DNA of 64,000 bases from the NCBI RefSeq assembly GCF_002076895.1, contig NZ_CP020465.1, positions 3,286,001-3,350,000 on the forward strand, given 5' to 3'. Under the pieces are notes generated by a model that saw only the letters and a list, made by a program, of their open reading frames with translations, had not been told where the DNA came from and did no database searches. The DNA comes from Cognaticolwellia beringensis. Its GTDB lineage: Bacteria; Pseudomonadota; Gammaproteobacteria; Enterobacterales; Alteromonadaceae. Shown one piece after another: positions 25,692-36,100 of this stretch (position 1 is the first letter of the stretch; every line of letters starts with the position of its first letter). A program made the translations under genes and the position numbers.

Positions 25692-27773
25692 ATGAAAATT
25701 CAGCTCAAAACTGTGCAACTATTTGTTTTTGGTATCGTGTTTATTACAACTTTAGGTTGCTCTGGGCAGCATCATAGCTCAGAAGGAATAGCCAAATCTG
25801 CGCTACCTGAGCAAGAAAAATTTAGCGTTATTTTCGGTGAAACCGACGTTGGCAAAATGGTAGTTAAGCGCAATGCTAAAAATATTAATATTGATTTTTC
25901 ATTTAGTAATAATGGTCGTGGTGCAAGCAGCAAAGAAACTCTAACCTTATCAGAGACAGGGTTACCCATTGCTTGGCACATTACCGGGAAAACCGTATTC
26001 GGTAATGAGGTTGATGAACAATTTGGCGTGCAAGGCAATATGGCGAATTGGCAGAGTTCAGCTGAAAGCGGTAACGCAAAATTTAACAACAAGGCAATCT
26101 ACATCGCACAAAATGCAAGTCCGTATGCGCTTTATATATACGCTAAAGCTTTGCTAGAACAATCTAATCATTCTTTATCGGCACTTCCGTCTGGTGAGTT
26201 AACCCTTACCCAAGTTGAACAAATTGAGCTGAAAGACGTAAACAATACTTTGGTCAAGGCCACTATTTATGCCATCAATGGGATTGAACTTGACCCTAGC
26301 TATATTGCACTTGATGACAACCACCATATGTTGGGCTATTTGTCTCCACGCTTTGTCGTTATTCGCGAGGGTTTAGAAAAGCATAACAAAGTTTTGAGCA
26401 ATTTAGCGGCCAATTTAAACGCGAGTCGCTTTGAAAAAATAGCAAAGAAAGCCACACATCAATTTAACACTCCAGTACGTATTAATAATGTCAGAATATT
26501 TGATCCTGTAAGCATGCAGTTAACGACCCCTAAATCTGTGCTGATTGAAAAAAACAAGATCACGGCTATCGAGCCAGTGGTTGATAACGCTATAAATAGC
26601 GAAACGCTGATTGAAGGTAATGGCGGCACATTAATTCCTGGTCTATATGAAATGCATGGCCACATGAGCGATAACGATGCCTTACTGAATGTAATGGCAG
26701 GTGTAACATCAGTAAGAGATATGGGTAACGAAATAGCGGTACTCGATCCTTTAATAGACAAAATAGAAAGTAATCGAATTATTGGCCCACGTATTACAAA
26801 AAGCGGCTTTATTGAAGGACAAAGTGATTTTTCAAATGCAACGGGTGAAATGGCTTCAACTGAACAGGAAGCGGTAGACTTAGTGAATATGTATGGTGAA
26901 AAAGGCGGTTACTTTCAAATAAAGATTTACAGCTCCGTTAACGGTGACTGGGTTCCTGCAATGGCAAAAGCGGCGAAAAAATACGGTATGCGTGTGACCG
27001 GGCATATACCGGCGTTTTCTACCGTTGATGAAATGATCGCTGCAGGTTATGACGAAATAACTCACATAAACCAAGCTATGCTCAGCTGGGTGCTAGATAG
27101 AGAAGAAGATACCCGCACACTTTATCGGATCACTGGCATGAAACGCTTTGTCGATTTAGACCTTAATAGCGATAAAGTACAGAGTACCTTAAACACTATG
27201 GTGGCAAAAAATATTGCTGTTGACCCCACTATGGTTATTCATGAATTTGGCTTAACGGCTAGAAATGGTGAAACTCGCATTGGCACAAGAGATTATATCG
27301 ACAACATGCCGGTTGGTGTGCAAAGAAGTGCAAAAGTTGCCTTATTAAATGTTGCTGATCCGCAAGAAGATAAAGCTTATCGATTGGCTTTTGATAAAAT
27401 AATTTCCACCCTCGCAATGATGCATAAAAAAGGAATATTCCTTGTACCCGGTACCGATTTAGGTGGTGCATTTGCACTACACAGAGAGTTAGAGCTGTTT
27501 AAAAAAATAGGATTGTCTAATGCTGAAGTACTGCGTAGAGGCTCATATGATATGGCTAATTATTTAGGTTATGGTGAACAGCTGGGCAGTATTGAAGTGG
27601 GTAAGCTTGCAGATTTCTTCTTAGTACCGGGTAATCCAATATCAGACCTTGGCGCGATAAAAACAGTGTCTATGGTATCAAAAAACGGTGTGATTTATTT
27701 CCCTAGCGAAGTTTACCCAGAGTTTGGTATCAAGCCTTTCACTACAATTCCTACCATCATTGAAAGCCATTAG
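25692..27773 (+). CDS. Amidohydrolase-family lipoprotein
   Basis: The 693-residue protein begins with a lipoprotein signal (FVFGIVFITTLGC, lipobox TLGC), so it is expected to be membrane-anchored in the periplasm. After an N-terminal domain of about 250 residues comes an amidohydrolase barrel. It shows the metal-binding HGH (EMHGHMSDND), a lysine in FQIKIYS, TGHIPA, EITHINQ and a late GTDLGG aspartate. Members of this group act on cyclic or acyl amides, or on dipeptides and related compounds. The substrate is unknown; it may act on a nitrogenous compound but context does not prove it. AAAGGAATT precedes the start. Confidence 0.8.
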   Translation: MKIQLKTVQLFVFGIVFITTLGCSGQHHSSEGIAKSALPEQEKFSVIFGETDVGKMVVKRNAKNINIDFSFSNNGRGASSKETLTLSETGLPIAWHITGKTVFGNEVDEQFGVQGNMANWQSSAESGNAKFNNKAIYIAQNASPYALYIYAKALLEQSNHSLSALPSGELTLTQVEQIELKDVNNTLVKATIYAINGIELDPSYIALDDNHHMLGYLSPRFVVIREGLEKHNKVLSNLAANLNASRFEKIAKKATHQFNTPVRINNVRIFDPVSMQLTTPKSVLIEKNKITAIEPVVDNAINSETLIEGNGGTLIPGLYEMHGHMSDNDALLNVMAGVTSVRDMGNEIAVLDPLIDKIESNRIIGPRITKSGFIEGQSDFSNATGEMASTEQEAVDLVNMYGEKGGYFQIKIYSSVNGDWVPAMAKAAKKYGMRVTGHIPAFSTVDEMIAAGYDEITHINQAMLSWVLDREEDTRTLYRITGMKRFVDLDLNSDKVQSTLNTMVAKNIAVDPTMVIHEFGLTARNGETRIGTRDYIDNMPVGVQRSAKVALLNVADPQEDKAYRLAFDKIISTLAMMHKKGIFLVPGTDLGGAFALHRELELFKKIGLSNAEVLRRGSYDMANYLGYGEQLGSIEVGKLADFFLVPGNPISDLGAIKTVSMVSKNGVIYFPSEVYPEFGIKPFTTIPTIIESH

Positions 27774-28346
27774 TTTGTAGCTAAAGCTCATGGCAATATG
27801 TTTATGTGCTGTTATCATAGCGGCGTGTAAACATTATTTATCTACACTCATTACGTGAAAGCCACTTTTAAATTCCGCATACATTTCTGGACTTAACTCA
27901 CACGTACAACGTACACCTATAGCTTACGCGGATAAGTTACCTCATAACTTATGCAGTTCAGTTGAACCCATTCATGGCTTTCTTGCTACTACCCAAGTAA
28001 ATTATTCCTGATTTATAGCTCTGTTTAAAAACCCGCATATACCATCCCCAGCTTAGGTTAAATTTTTTGAAATTTAGAATATTTCAACTCAAATTAATAC
28101 TGTACAAATGGTCAGGTAATTAGGGCTGTAATGCAGAGGTATATTAATATCATTGTCTGTAGGCTCTATATTGAGCAATATTTTTATAATGGCAGATTAA
28201 AATTTGACCAAATGGTTATGTTGTGAGATATTTTAGACTTAATACAGATGAAATTGATTAGATGTGTAACGCTGTAAAGGGCTGTAATACTTTTGACATT
28301 TAATCATGAAATACTATGTAAAAGACTACTAATAGGAATAATAATA
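27774..28346. other. Intergenic stretch upstream of the secreted nuclease
   Basis: There is no convincing gene. On the minus strand a 29-codon open stretch ending at 27838 reads ELSPEMYAEFKSGFHVMSVDK, which looks protein-like and may be the decayed end of a lost gene. The motif AGGGCTGTAAT occurs twice, near 28119 and 28276. A weak stem formed by TTGAAAT and ATTTCAA lies near 28067-28092. The ribosome-binding site of the nuclease gene is at its right end. Confidence 0.5.
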
Positions 28347-31300
28347 ATGAAGCTAAAGTCCCCCATAATATTTGCTTATTTCTGTGCGTCACTAGCTCAA
28401 GCTAGTGATATTGCGGATGCTTGTTTTAACTGCCCGCCATTAGATAAAGTTGCCGATGCAACCAATTTTAACGATGGAAATTACTACGCTGATGCTTTTG
28501 CGGCTATCAATAGTAATTTGCCTGCAAGCGAAATAAAAACCAAAATAACTAACGCTATCAGCCAAAACCACAAGAATTTATCCTATTCAGAAGTGTGGTC
28601 GGCCTTAACGCAAACCGATGAAGATCCCTCTAATACCGCCAATGTAATTTTGCTTTATAGCGGAATTTCATTACCTAAAATGTCAAATGGTAGCGGTTCT
28701 CAAAGTACAAACCAAGATAACTGGAACCGAGAACATGTTTGGCCAAAAAGTCATGGTTTTTCAGCTTCAAGTTTAGAAGCCTATACTGATATTCATCATT
28801 TACGTCCTACTGATATTTCAGTGAATTCGTCGCGCGGCAATTTAGACTTTGATAACAGCGATTCACCTTTGTCAGAAGCGCCGGAAAATAGAGTTGATAA
28901 TGACTCTTTCGAGCCTAGAGATTCAGTAAAAGGTGATGTTGCCCGTATGGTTTTTTATATGGACACGCGTTATGAAGGCTCAGACGCAACACCTGATTTA
29001 CGCGTTGTTGACCGTTTAACGTCGGTTGGCGACAGTGAAATTGGTCGTTTATGTCGACTACTTGAATGGCATGCAGCAGACCCTGTTGATGCTACAGAGC
29101 AAAACAGACATAACCGCATTTATGAATATCAAGGTAACCGCAACCCCTTTGTTGATCATCCTGAGTGGGTAAATCTACTATTTAGTGCTGATGCTTGTGC
29201 GGGTACAGGTGACACAGGCGGCGGTGATACTGGCGGTGGCGATACCGGTGGCGGCGATACTGGTGGCGGCGATACTGGTGGCGGTGATACAGGCGCACCT
29301 TCATCTTCAAGTGCTTTGTTTATTTCTGAATATGTTGAAGGTAGCAGTTACAACAAAGCCATCGAGCTTTTTAATGCCTCAAATACTGACATAGATTTAG
29401 CCGCTGAAAATTATCAATTAGGCCGTTTTAGTAACGGTGGCACAACCGCATCAATGATCAACTTGGATGGTATCGTCGCTGCCAATGGTACATTTGTTCT
29501 TGTCAATACAAGAGCTTCAACGGACTTGCTAGCACTTGCAGACCAAGAAAGTGGTTCACTGAGCCATAATGGTGATGATGCTTACGTGCTGTATAAAAAT
29601 AATGAAGTAGTCGACTCTTTCGGTCTTGTCGGTGAAGACCCAGGCTCAGCTTGGGGTAGTGAAACTTATAGCACCAAAGACAATACTTTACGTCGTAACA
29701 GCAATGTTGTCAGTGGTGATACCGTTATCAATGATACATTTGAACCATCACAACAGTGGACAGGCTTTGGTAAGGATGAATTTTCAGATATAGGTCAACA
29801 TGTTGTTGTTAATCCTGAAATTTTTATTTCTGAGTACATTGAAGGTGGTAGTTTAAATAAAGCTTTAGAGTTTTATAACCCAGGTCCTAATGCGATAGAT
29901 TTGAGTGCAGGTAATTATCAATTAGGCCGGTTTAGTAATGGCAGTATTGACGCCGTTATGATTGACCTTGATGGTGTTATTGCTGGCAATAGTGTTTATG
30001 TTATTGCTAATTCAGGCGCTGCCACAGCAATTCTCGATGTTGCTAACCAAACATCTAACAATGTTAGCCATAATGGCGATGACGCTTATGTTTTATATAA
30101 AAATAATGTTGTGATCGATTCAATTGGTCGTGTTGGTGAAGACCCTGGCTCGCAATGGGGAAGTGATTTACAAAGTACAAAAGATAATACCTTAGTGCGT
30201 AAAAGCACAATCACAATGGGTGATACTGTTGTTGATGATGCTTTTGACCCTGCGCTAGAGTGGGATGGTTATGCTAAGGATACTTTTGACTATATTGGTG
30301 CCCATACAAGTAATGGTGCTGGAGAGCCCATTAGTTTAATTGGTGAATGTGCCGATCCAACAACCTTAATTAGTGCTGTACAAGGTGCAGGGTTTTCTTC
30401 ACCATTTGTTGGCGAAAGTCATATTATTGAAGGGGTTGTAACAGGTAGTTTTCCTGCGCTAAACGGCTTCTTTATGCAAGAAGAAGCCATTGACCAAGAT
30501 GCCGACCCACTAACATCAGAAGGTATTTTTGTTGCAACTACTGGTACAGAATTCCCTGCAGTAAATAGTGTCGTTAGGGTTATTGGTAAAATATCAGAAA
30601 GTTACGGAAAAACACAAATCAATCAATCAGAAGCGACGTTAATTTGTGGTGCTGATAGTGTATTAGCCAGTAATTTAAGTTTACCTTTTAGCTCAAGTGA
30701 AGCACGTGAAAGCATCGAAGGTATGTTAGTTACTATCTCAGGAACGTTAACGGTTACTGACAACTATAATCTAGGTCGTTATGGTGAAGTTGCTTTATCA
30801 AATGGTCGTTTATATGTGCCAACAAATATGCATCTTCCAGGCACTGTTGAATATAGCGCATTAGCAGCTAGAAATGCCCTGAATAAAGTCACGCTTGATG
30901 ATGGTATCAATGGTTCAAATCCTGAAAACATTATTTACCCGACTAACGGTTTATCAGCAGCCAATACGTTACGTGCTGGAGATACGGTAACATCGTTAAC
31001 TGGTTTGGTTGATTATAGTTTTGGTAATTATCGAATTATTCCTGTCGAAGCTCCGACTTTTGATAGTGCTAATTTAAGAACTGAAGCACCTGAGCTAGTT
31101 ACCGGCAACCTGCGAATAGCTAGTTTTAACGTATTAAATTACTTTAATGGCGACGGCTTAGGTGGTGGATTTCCAACTTCAAGAGGCGCAGATAGTTCTG
31201 AAGAGTTTGACCGTCAACGCAGTAAAATAATTGATGCTATTACCAAAATGGATGCTGATATTATTGGTTTACTTGAAATGGAGAATGACGGTTTTGGAGA

Positions 31301-32402
31301 GCACAGTGCCATTCAAGATTTGGTCCACGGGCTAAACTTAGTTGCCCCTGCGAATGTACACTACAGTTTTGTTAATCCTAATATTTCTGCTGATCCAGCT
31401 ACTGGCATTGAACTGCTAGGTGGTGATGCCATTAAAGTTGCCATGATCTATAACGATAAAGCGGTAACGGAGTTTGGTACCACAGCTTATTTAACTGGCT
31501 TTCCATTTGAATATCATAATCGTCCACCTATGGTTCAGTCTTTTAGAGCCACTGAAACGGGTGAGCGCTTAACGGTAGCGATTAACCATTTCCGATCTAA
31601 AGGTTGTTCAAGTAGCGGTGGTGTTGAGAACGAAGATAAACTTGATGGTCAAGGTTGTTATAACTTACGTCGTGTTCAAGCAGCAGAAGCGTTAACGGCA
31701 TGGTTATCGACTTATCCTACGGGTATTGCTGATGACGATATCTTAATCATCGGAGATTTAAACGCTTATACTAAAGAAGATCCGGTCAGTACCATTGAAA
31801 ATGCTGGCTACACTAACCTAGCGCAAAAGTTTATTGGTGATATGGCCTATAGCTATGCTTATCAAGGTGAAATAGGTACTTTAGATCATGCGTTAGCTTC
31901 GGCTTCTTTGACTGACAAAGTGCTTGATGTAACTGAATGGCATATCAATGCTGATGAACCGACAATTCTTGATTACAACGTGGAATATAAAAGTGACGAG
32001 CAGTTAGTCACCATGTATGACAGCACGGCTTATCGCGCGTCTGATCATGATCCAGTGTTAGTTGAAATTGAAGGTGTAACGCCACTTATTTCAGTGAAAG
32101 AAGTGCATACAGACCTTGGTACAAAATCACGCTGGAGCACTTTTAAATTTCAGGTACCAGAAACGTCTGTAAGCTTTACCGCTACAATTACGGGTGGTGC
32201 AGGTAACGTTGATTTATATGTTAGAGAAGGTAAAAAGCCTAATACGCAGAAGTTTGATTGCCGACCAATGTTAGCGGGTAATGAAGAGAGCTGTGTGATG
32301 GATTTACCCGCCTCAGGGACTTGGTATATAAGATTACGCGGCGAGCGTCATTACAGTGATGTCACCCTAACTTTAGAAGCGTTATATCCGGAGCCGCTAT
32401 AA
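28347..32402 (+). CDS. Very large secreted nuclease: EndA-type nuclease, two lamin-tail domains, ExeM/NucH nuclease and PPC domain
   Basis: From the ATG at 28347 (signal peptide MKLKSPIIFAYFCASLAQA) the protein has 1351 residues. Order: an endonuclease I (EndA) domain with WNREHVWPKSHGF (about residues 30-280); a Gly/Asp/Thr repeat linker (288-315); lamin-tail domains at about 321-470 and 490-640; an ExeM/NucH part with an OB-like region (660-900) and an EEP nuclease from about 920; and a C-terminal PPC domain from about 1248. The EEP catalytic residues are visible in LEMEND, NHFRSKG, GDLNAYTKED and SDHDPV. Extracellular DNA degradation or nutrient scavenging is likely. The joining of two different nuclease families is unusual. 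Confidence 0.85.
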   Translation: MKLKSPIIFAYFCASLAQASDIADACFNCPPLDKVADATNFNDGNYYADAFAAINSNLPASEIKTKITNAISQNHKNLSYSEVWSALTQTDEDPSNTANVILLYSGISLPKMSNGSGSQSTNQDNWNREHVWPKSHGFSASSLEAYTDIHHLRPTDISVNSSRGNLDFDNSDSPLSEAPENRVDNDSFEPRDSVKGDVARMVFYMDTRYEGSDATPDLRVVDRLTSVGDSEIGRLCRLLEWHAADPVDATEQNRHNRIYEYQGNRNPFVDHPEWVNLLFSADACAGTGDTGGGDTGGGDTGGGDTGGGDTGGGDTGAPSSSSALFISEYVEGSSYNKAIELFNASNTDIDLAAENYQLGRFSNGGTTASMINLDGIVAANGTFVLVNTRASTDLLALADQESGSLSHNGDDAYVLYKNNEVVDSFGLVGEDPGSAWGSETYSTKDNTLRRNSNVVSGDTVINDTFEPSQQWTGFGKDEFSDIGQHVVVNPEIFISEYIEGGSLNKALEFYNPGPNAIDLSAGNYQLGRFSNGSIDAVMIDLDGVIAGNSVYVIANSGAATAILDVANQTSNNVSHNGDDAYVLYKNNVVIDSIGRVGEDPGSQWGSDLQSTKDNTLVRKSTITMGDTVVDDAFDPALEWDGYAKDTFDYIGAHTSNGAGEPISLIGECADPTTLISAVQGAGFSSPFVGESHIIEGVVTGSFPALNGFFMQEEAIDQDADPLTSEGIFVATTGTEFPAVNSVVRVIGKISESYGKTQINQSEATLICGADSVLASNLSLPFSSSEARESIEGMLVTISGTLTVTDNYNLGRYGEVALSNGRLYVPTNMHLPGTVEYSALAARNALNKVTLDDGINGSNPENIIYPTNGLSAANTLRAGDTVTSLTGLVDYSFGNYRIIPVEAPTFDSANLRTEAPELVTGNLRIASFNVLNYFNGDGLGGGFPTSRGADSSEEFDRQRSKIIDAITKMDADIIGLLEMENDGFGEHSAIQDLVHGLNLVAPANVHYSFVNPNISADPATGIELLGGDAIKVAMIYNDKAVTEFGTTAYLTGFPFEYHNRPPMVQSFRATETGERLTVAINHFRSKGCSSSGGVENEDKLDGQGCYNLRRVQAAEALTAWLSTYPTGIADDDILIIGDLNAYTKEDPVSTIENAGYTNLAQKFIGDMAYSYAYQGEIGTLDHALASASLTDKVLDVTEWHINADEPTILDYNVEYKSDEQLVTMYDSTAYRASDHDPVLVEIEGVTPLISVKEVHTDLGTKSRWSTFKFQVPETSVSFTATITGGAGNVDLYVREGKKPNTQKFDCRPMLAGNEESCVMDLPASGTWYIRLRGERHYSDVTLTLEALYPEPL
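29208..29291 (+). repeat. In-frame 15-bp tandem repeat encoding a (GGGDT) linker
   Basis: The 84 bases encode GDT followed by five GGGDT units; the DNA copies vary only at third positions (GAC/GAT, ACA/ACT/ACC). It separates the EndA domain from the first lamin-tail domain. Such repeats change length easily by slippage. Confidence 0.9.
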
Positions 32403-32515
32403 TTAGGCGGTGAATACTCAGTGAGAAAATTGTTTTATATAGATTTGCTACTGACTTGAGTAATCTAAGAAGAACGCTGAATTAGCACTGTTAAGTTAAT
32501 TTAGCGATATCCATT

Positions 32516-32550
32516 AAAAAAACATCTACCCATTGGGTAGATGTTTTTTT
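32516..32550. terminator. Bidirectional terminator
   Basis: AACATCTACCCA (32521-32532) pairs with TGGGTAGATGTT (32534-32545); A and T runs on the two sides allow termination in both directions. It lies between the secreted nuclease (plus) and the XRE gene (minus). Confidence 0.88.
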
Positions 32551-32590
32551 ATGCTTATTTAGTGGTTTGAGATGGTTTGATTAGCGGGCG

Positions 32591-33058
32591 TTAAAGCTTT
32601 TTTCCTAATCTCTTTTCAATTTGTTTCTTTTCCCAGTCAGCACCAAAAAAGCTGTATACCTCAAATACACTGATCCCATGCGATATCACCCCAATACCCC
32701 AGCCAAATGCTGCCCACCAAGCCCAATAATAATCAGGACTAGTAATAAAGTTAACGATAAACAAACCTAGCATTACCACGCCATAATTAATAAGGTGACT
32801 ATAAAATCCTTTAATGTCTCTCACATGCTCAATAACACGATTTTCTTCTTCGCTGTATTTGTCTGAGTTATCCATGTTTTTCTCCTCCAGTAATTCATCA
32901 AGTTCAATTTCAAAAACAGCGGCAAGAGACTTTAATGATTCCAAACCTGCTTTTTGACCTCGTTCAATGCGTTGAATCGTTCTTATATTTAAGCCACTGA
33001 ACTGGGCTAATTGCTCCTGAGACCATGCTCTTTTAAGCCTTAATTTTCGGACGGTCAT
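32591..33058 (-). CDS. XRE-family HTH protein with 2TM domain
   Basis: The 155-residue protein has an N-terminal helix-turn-helix (WSQEQLAQFSGLNIRTIQRIERG, about residues 13-35) and a C-terminal region with two hydrophobic helices (SHLINYGVVMLGLFIVNFI and YYWAWWAAFGWGIGVISHGI), as in the 2TM domain family. It is probably a membrane-tethered regulator. The EVYSFFGADWEKKQIEKRLG end is typical of 2TM proteins. AGGAGAAGT lies before the start. It is a single-gene unit, 130 bases from the end of the large kinase gene on the same strand; its targets are unknown. Confidence 0.82.
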   Translation of the reverse strand: MTVRKLRLKRAWSQEQLAQFSGLNIRTIQRIERGQKAGLESLKSLAAVFEIELDELLEEKNMDNSDKYSEEENRVIEHVRDIKGFYSHLINYGVVMLGLFIVNFITSPDYYWAWWAAFGWGIGVISHGISVFEVYSFFGADWEKKQIEKRLGKKL

Positions 33059-33187
33059 TTACTTCTCCTTGTTGCTGCTCGTATTGAACTATTCATTATT
33101 AGATAAGGTTTTACTACGACTTTTACCTGACATTATAGTGACAGTTATTAAAAATCAACAGCTTATGGCTACTGTGTTACTGGCTGA

Positions 33188-36100
33188 TTATTTAATTATA
33201 ATTTCTTTTAGTTGTTTGGCCGCGTCGTCAAACTCATAAACTTCAACTTTTGCCATAATGTTTTTTAGTTGCTGGTGGTATGTTTGCTGTTGGGTCATTG
33301 ATAATAATGCATGAATGGTATCAATCGCCGCCACATCATAGTTTTCAACGTCAACTTTTAATTGCGCAATCAGATTTTTGCAGGTTGAAATATTGAAATC
33401 TACATCCGTTGGCTCAGGATGTTTTAGCGCAGCTAATGCTTGTTGAGTACGGCTGAGTTCAAGCTGACACTGTGTTAACATATCAGGTTTAATAGCTTGC
33501 AGGGCAGCATTGCTTTCTAACTCTTGGCAAAGCTCATAAAGCTGCTTAGCACCAATGTTACCCGCTACTCCTTTCAGGGTATGAGCAAGTTGTTCAATAG
33601 CCGCAAAATTATTGCTGGCGTATGCCGCTTCTATTGGTGCCATTGCGTCGGCGTAATTGTCTTTAAATTTAAGCAGTAGGCGCTGATATAGTTCATGATC
33701 ATTTTGCGCTATCGCTAAGCCAGATTCTCTATCTATGCCGTCAAATTCAGGCATAGTGATTGTGCTATTTTTATTGGTAAATAGTAGCGCTGAGTCGTCA
33801 GTTAATGTCCTTGAATGAGTCAAATTAGCCGGATGGCTTAAAACGACCCATTGGGCCAATTTTACAAATAATTCAGGCGGATTAATTGGTTTACCAATAT
33901 GTTCATTCATGCCCGCTGCTAGCGCTTTTTCACGATCGCCGGCCATCACGTTGGCGGTCATAGCGATAATGGGTAAATCGATAAACTGTGGATTTTGACG
34001 AAGCTCGCGCGTGGTGGAATAGCCATCTTTAATTGGCATTTGGCAATCCATTAATACCCCGTCAAAGTGCTCCTGATTAAGACGTTCTATTGCTTCTTGG
34101 CCGTTATTCGTTACGACTACTTCAATACCGTTGCTGGTCAATAATTCAGTCGCTAATTCCTGATTTATTTCATTGTCTTCAACCAATAATATTTTTGCCC
34201 CTTGCAGTATATTTATTGCTGGTACTGATTCGTGGGAAAATAAATTATATTTACGACTGCGCAAATGTTCGTGACCTAAAGCTATCAATAAACAGTCAAG
34301 CAAATTAGAAGAGTTTATTGGCTGCTCAATGATGGAATACTTATCACCGTCTTCGAGTACTTGCGGAGCGTTATCTTGCTTACTTTCAAGAATATGTAAT
34401 AGGGGTAACTCAGCATGGGCAGCTCTAATTAATGCTATGTCTTGAGTGCTTTTATTGTCGTTGCTGTGTTTAATGTCGAATATTAAGGCATCAAAAACCT
34501 TAGTTTGCTGTTTTAATTCAGGCAGCGCTTGTGCCGCCGAGGTAAAGTTCTCTACCATAAAACCAAACGATTGTAGAATTCTCAGAACGGTGGGCTTAGC
34601 CCCTTCATTATTGGATATTAAAGCAATGTTTAAATCGTTAATCGAGGTTGTATTTTCACTTGTAGCATTGATACTCTTCATCGATTGGCTTTGAAAATTT
34701 ACGGTGAAGTGAAAGTTACTGCCAATATTTTCTTCGCTTTCGAGCCAGATTTCACCACCTAGTAATTCAACAAGGCGCTTGCAAATTGCTAAACCTAAAC
34801 CTGTTCCGCCATATTTTCTTGTTGTTGACGAGTCTGCCTGACTGAATGATTGAAAGAGTTTTTCTTGTTGCGGTTTACTCATCCCTATACCGGTATCACA
34901 AACGGAAAATTTTAAGGTCACATGTTCGTCATGTTTATTGATACATGCCACATGTACTTTAATTTTTCCTTGCTCAGTAAACTTAGCGGCATTACTGCCA
35001 AGGTTTGTTAATATTTGACTGAGGCGTAGCGGATCTCCAATCAGATTGAGGGGGACATTATTTTCAACATCAAAAATTAGCGCAGTTTGTTTCTCGTTAA
35101 GTTTATCAACTAACATATTACTGAGGTTATCGAGAATATCATTTAAGCTAAAAGGGATAGATTCAAGTTCGAGCTTATTCGCTTCAATTTTTGAAAAGTC
35201 TAAAATATCGTTAACGATACCGAGCAACGACTCAGCCGCTAGGTTAACCTTGGTAATATGGTTTTGTTGTTCAGGTGTTAAGTTTGTTTTCAATGCTAAT
35301 GCCGACATACCAATAATAGCGTTCATTGGCGTTCGAATTTCATGAGACATATTCGCTAAAAAATTAGATTTAGCTTTCACCGCATCTTCGGCTAAAGCTT
35401 TAGCATGGACGAGCGTTTTCTCTGCCATTTTTTGTTCACTAATATCGACAAATGTACCTAACAACCCACCAGCACTGCCATCTGCTTTGGCAAAGCTTTT
35501 TACCCAATACATAATGTTATGCTCTAACCCATCGGCGTAAACAATCGATACTTCTTTGCGTATCATACCCATTGAAGCAATGATTTCAAGATCCTGCGCG
35601 TGATAGGATTTACGGTCTGCTAAGGGTAAGTATTCTAGGTCTAGTACCGTTTTGCCGATAACATCTGCTCTTTTTACATTGAACGTTTCTTCATAAGCAC
35701 TATTCACGTTAGTAATTTTTGAATTTGGGTCTTTAACAAATATAGGGTAGGGAATGGTGTCAGCCAGTGCCTGCTGGAAAAGAATGTGTTCAGCTACCGC
35801 AGCATCGTGAAGTTTACGATCGGTAATATCTCGAATAATAGCGACGATAAAACGGTCATTATGAATATCAAGCGCGTTAACCGTTACTTCAGCTGAGAAC
35901 TCACTACCATCTTTACGTTTGCCGGTAAGTTCAAGCAGTTGCTTTTCTGGTGTCAACTCATGCAATATGTGTTCAAAAATATGCAGTTTTGCTTCTTCAG
36001 GTAATAAGAGTTCAATTTTCTGTCCAATGATCTCTGACTTGTCGTAGCCAAACATGGTCAATACTTGCGAGTTAACAATATTGTGAACTCGGTACTTATC

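Noticed and set aside
27838..27925. Minus-strand fragment reading ELSPEMYAEFKSGFHVMSVDK
   Set aside because: It looks protein-like but is only about 29 codons, has no start or ribosome-binding site and I cannot match it to a family; kept as a note, not a gene.
28293..28346. Upstream ATG at 28293 as start of the large nuclease
   Set aside because: It would put 18 residues before a clear signal peptide that begins at 28347.
29208..29291. Tandem repeats as a possible CRISPR array
   Set aside because: The 15-bp units are contiguous, in frame and encode GGGDT; there are no spacers.
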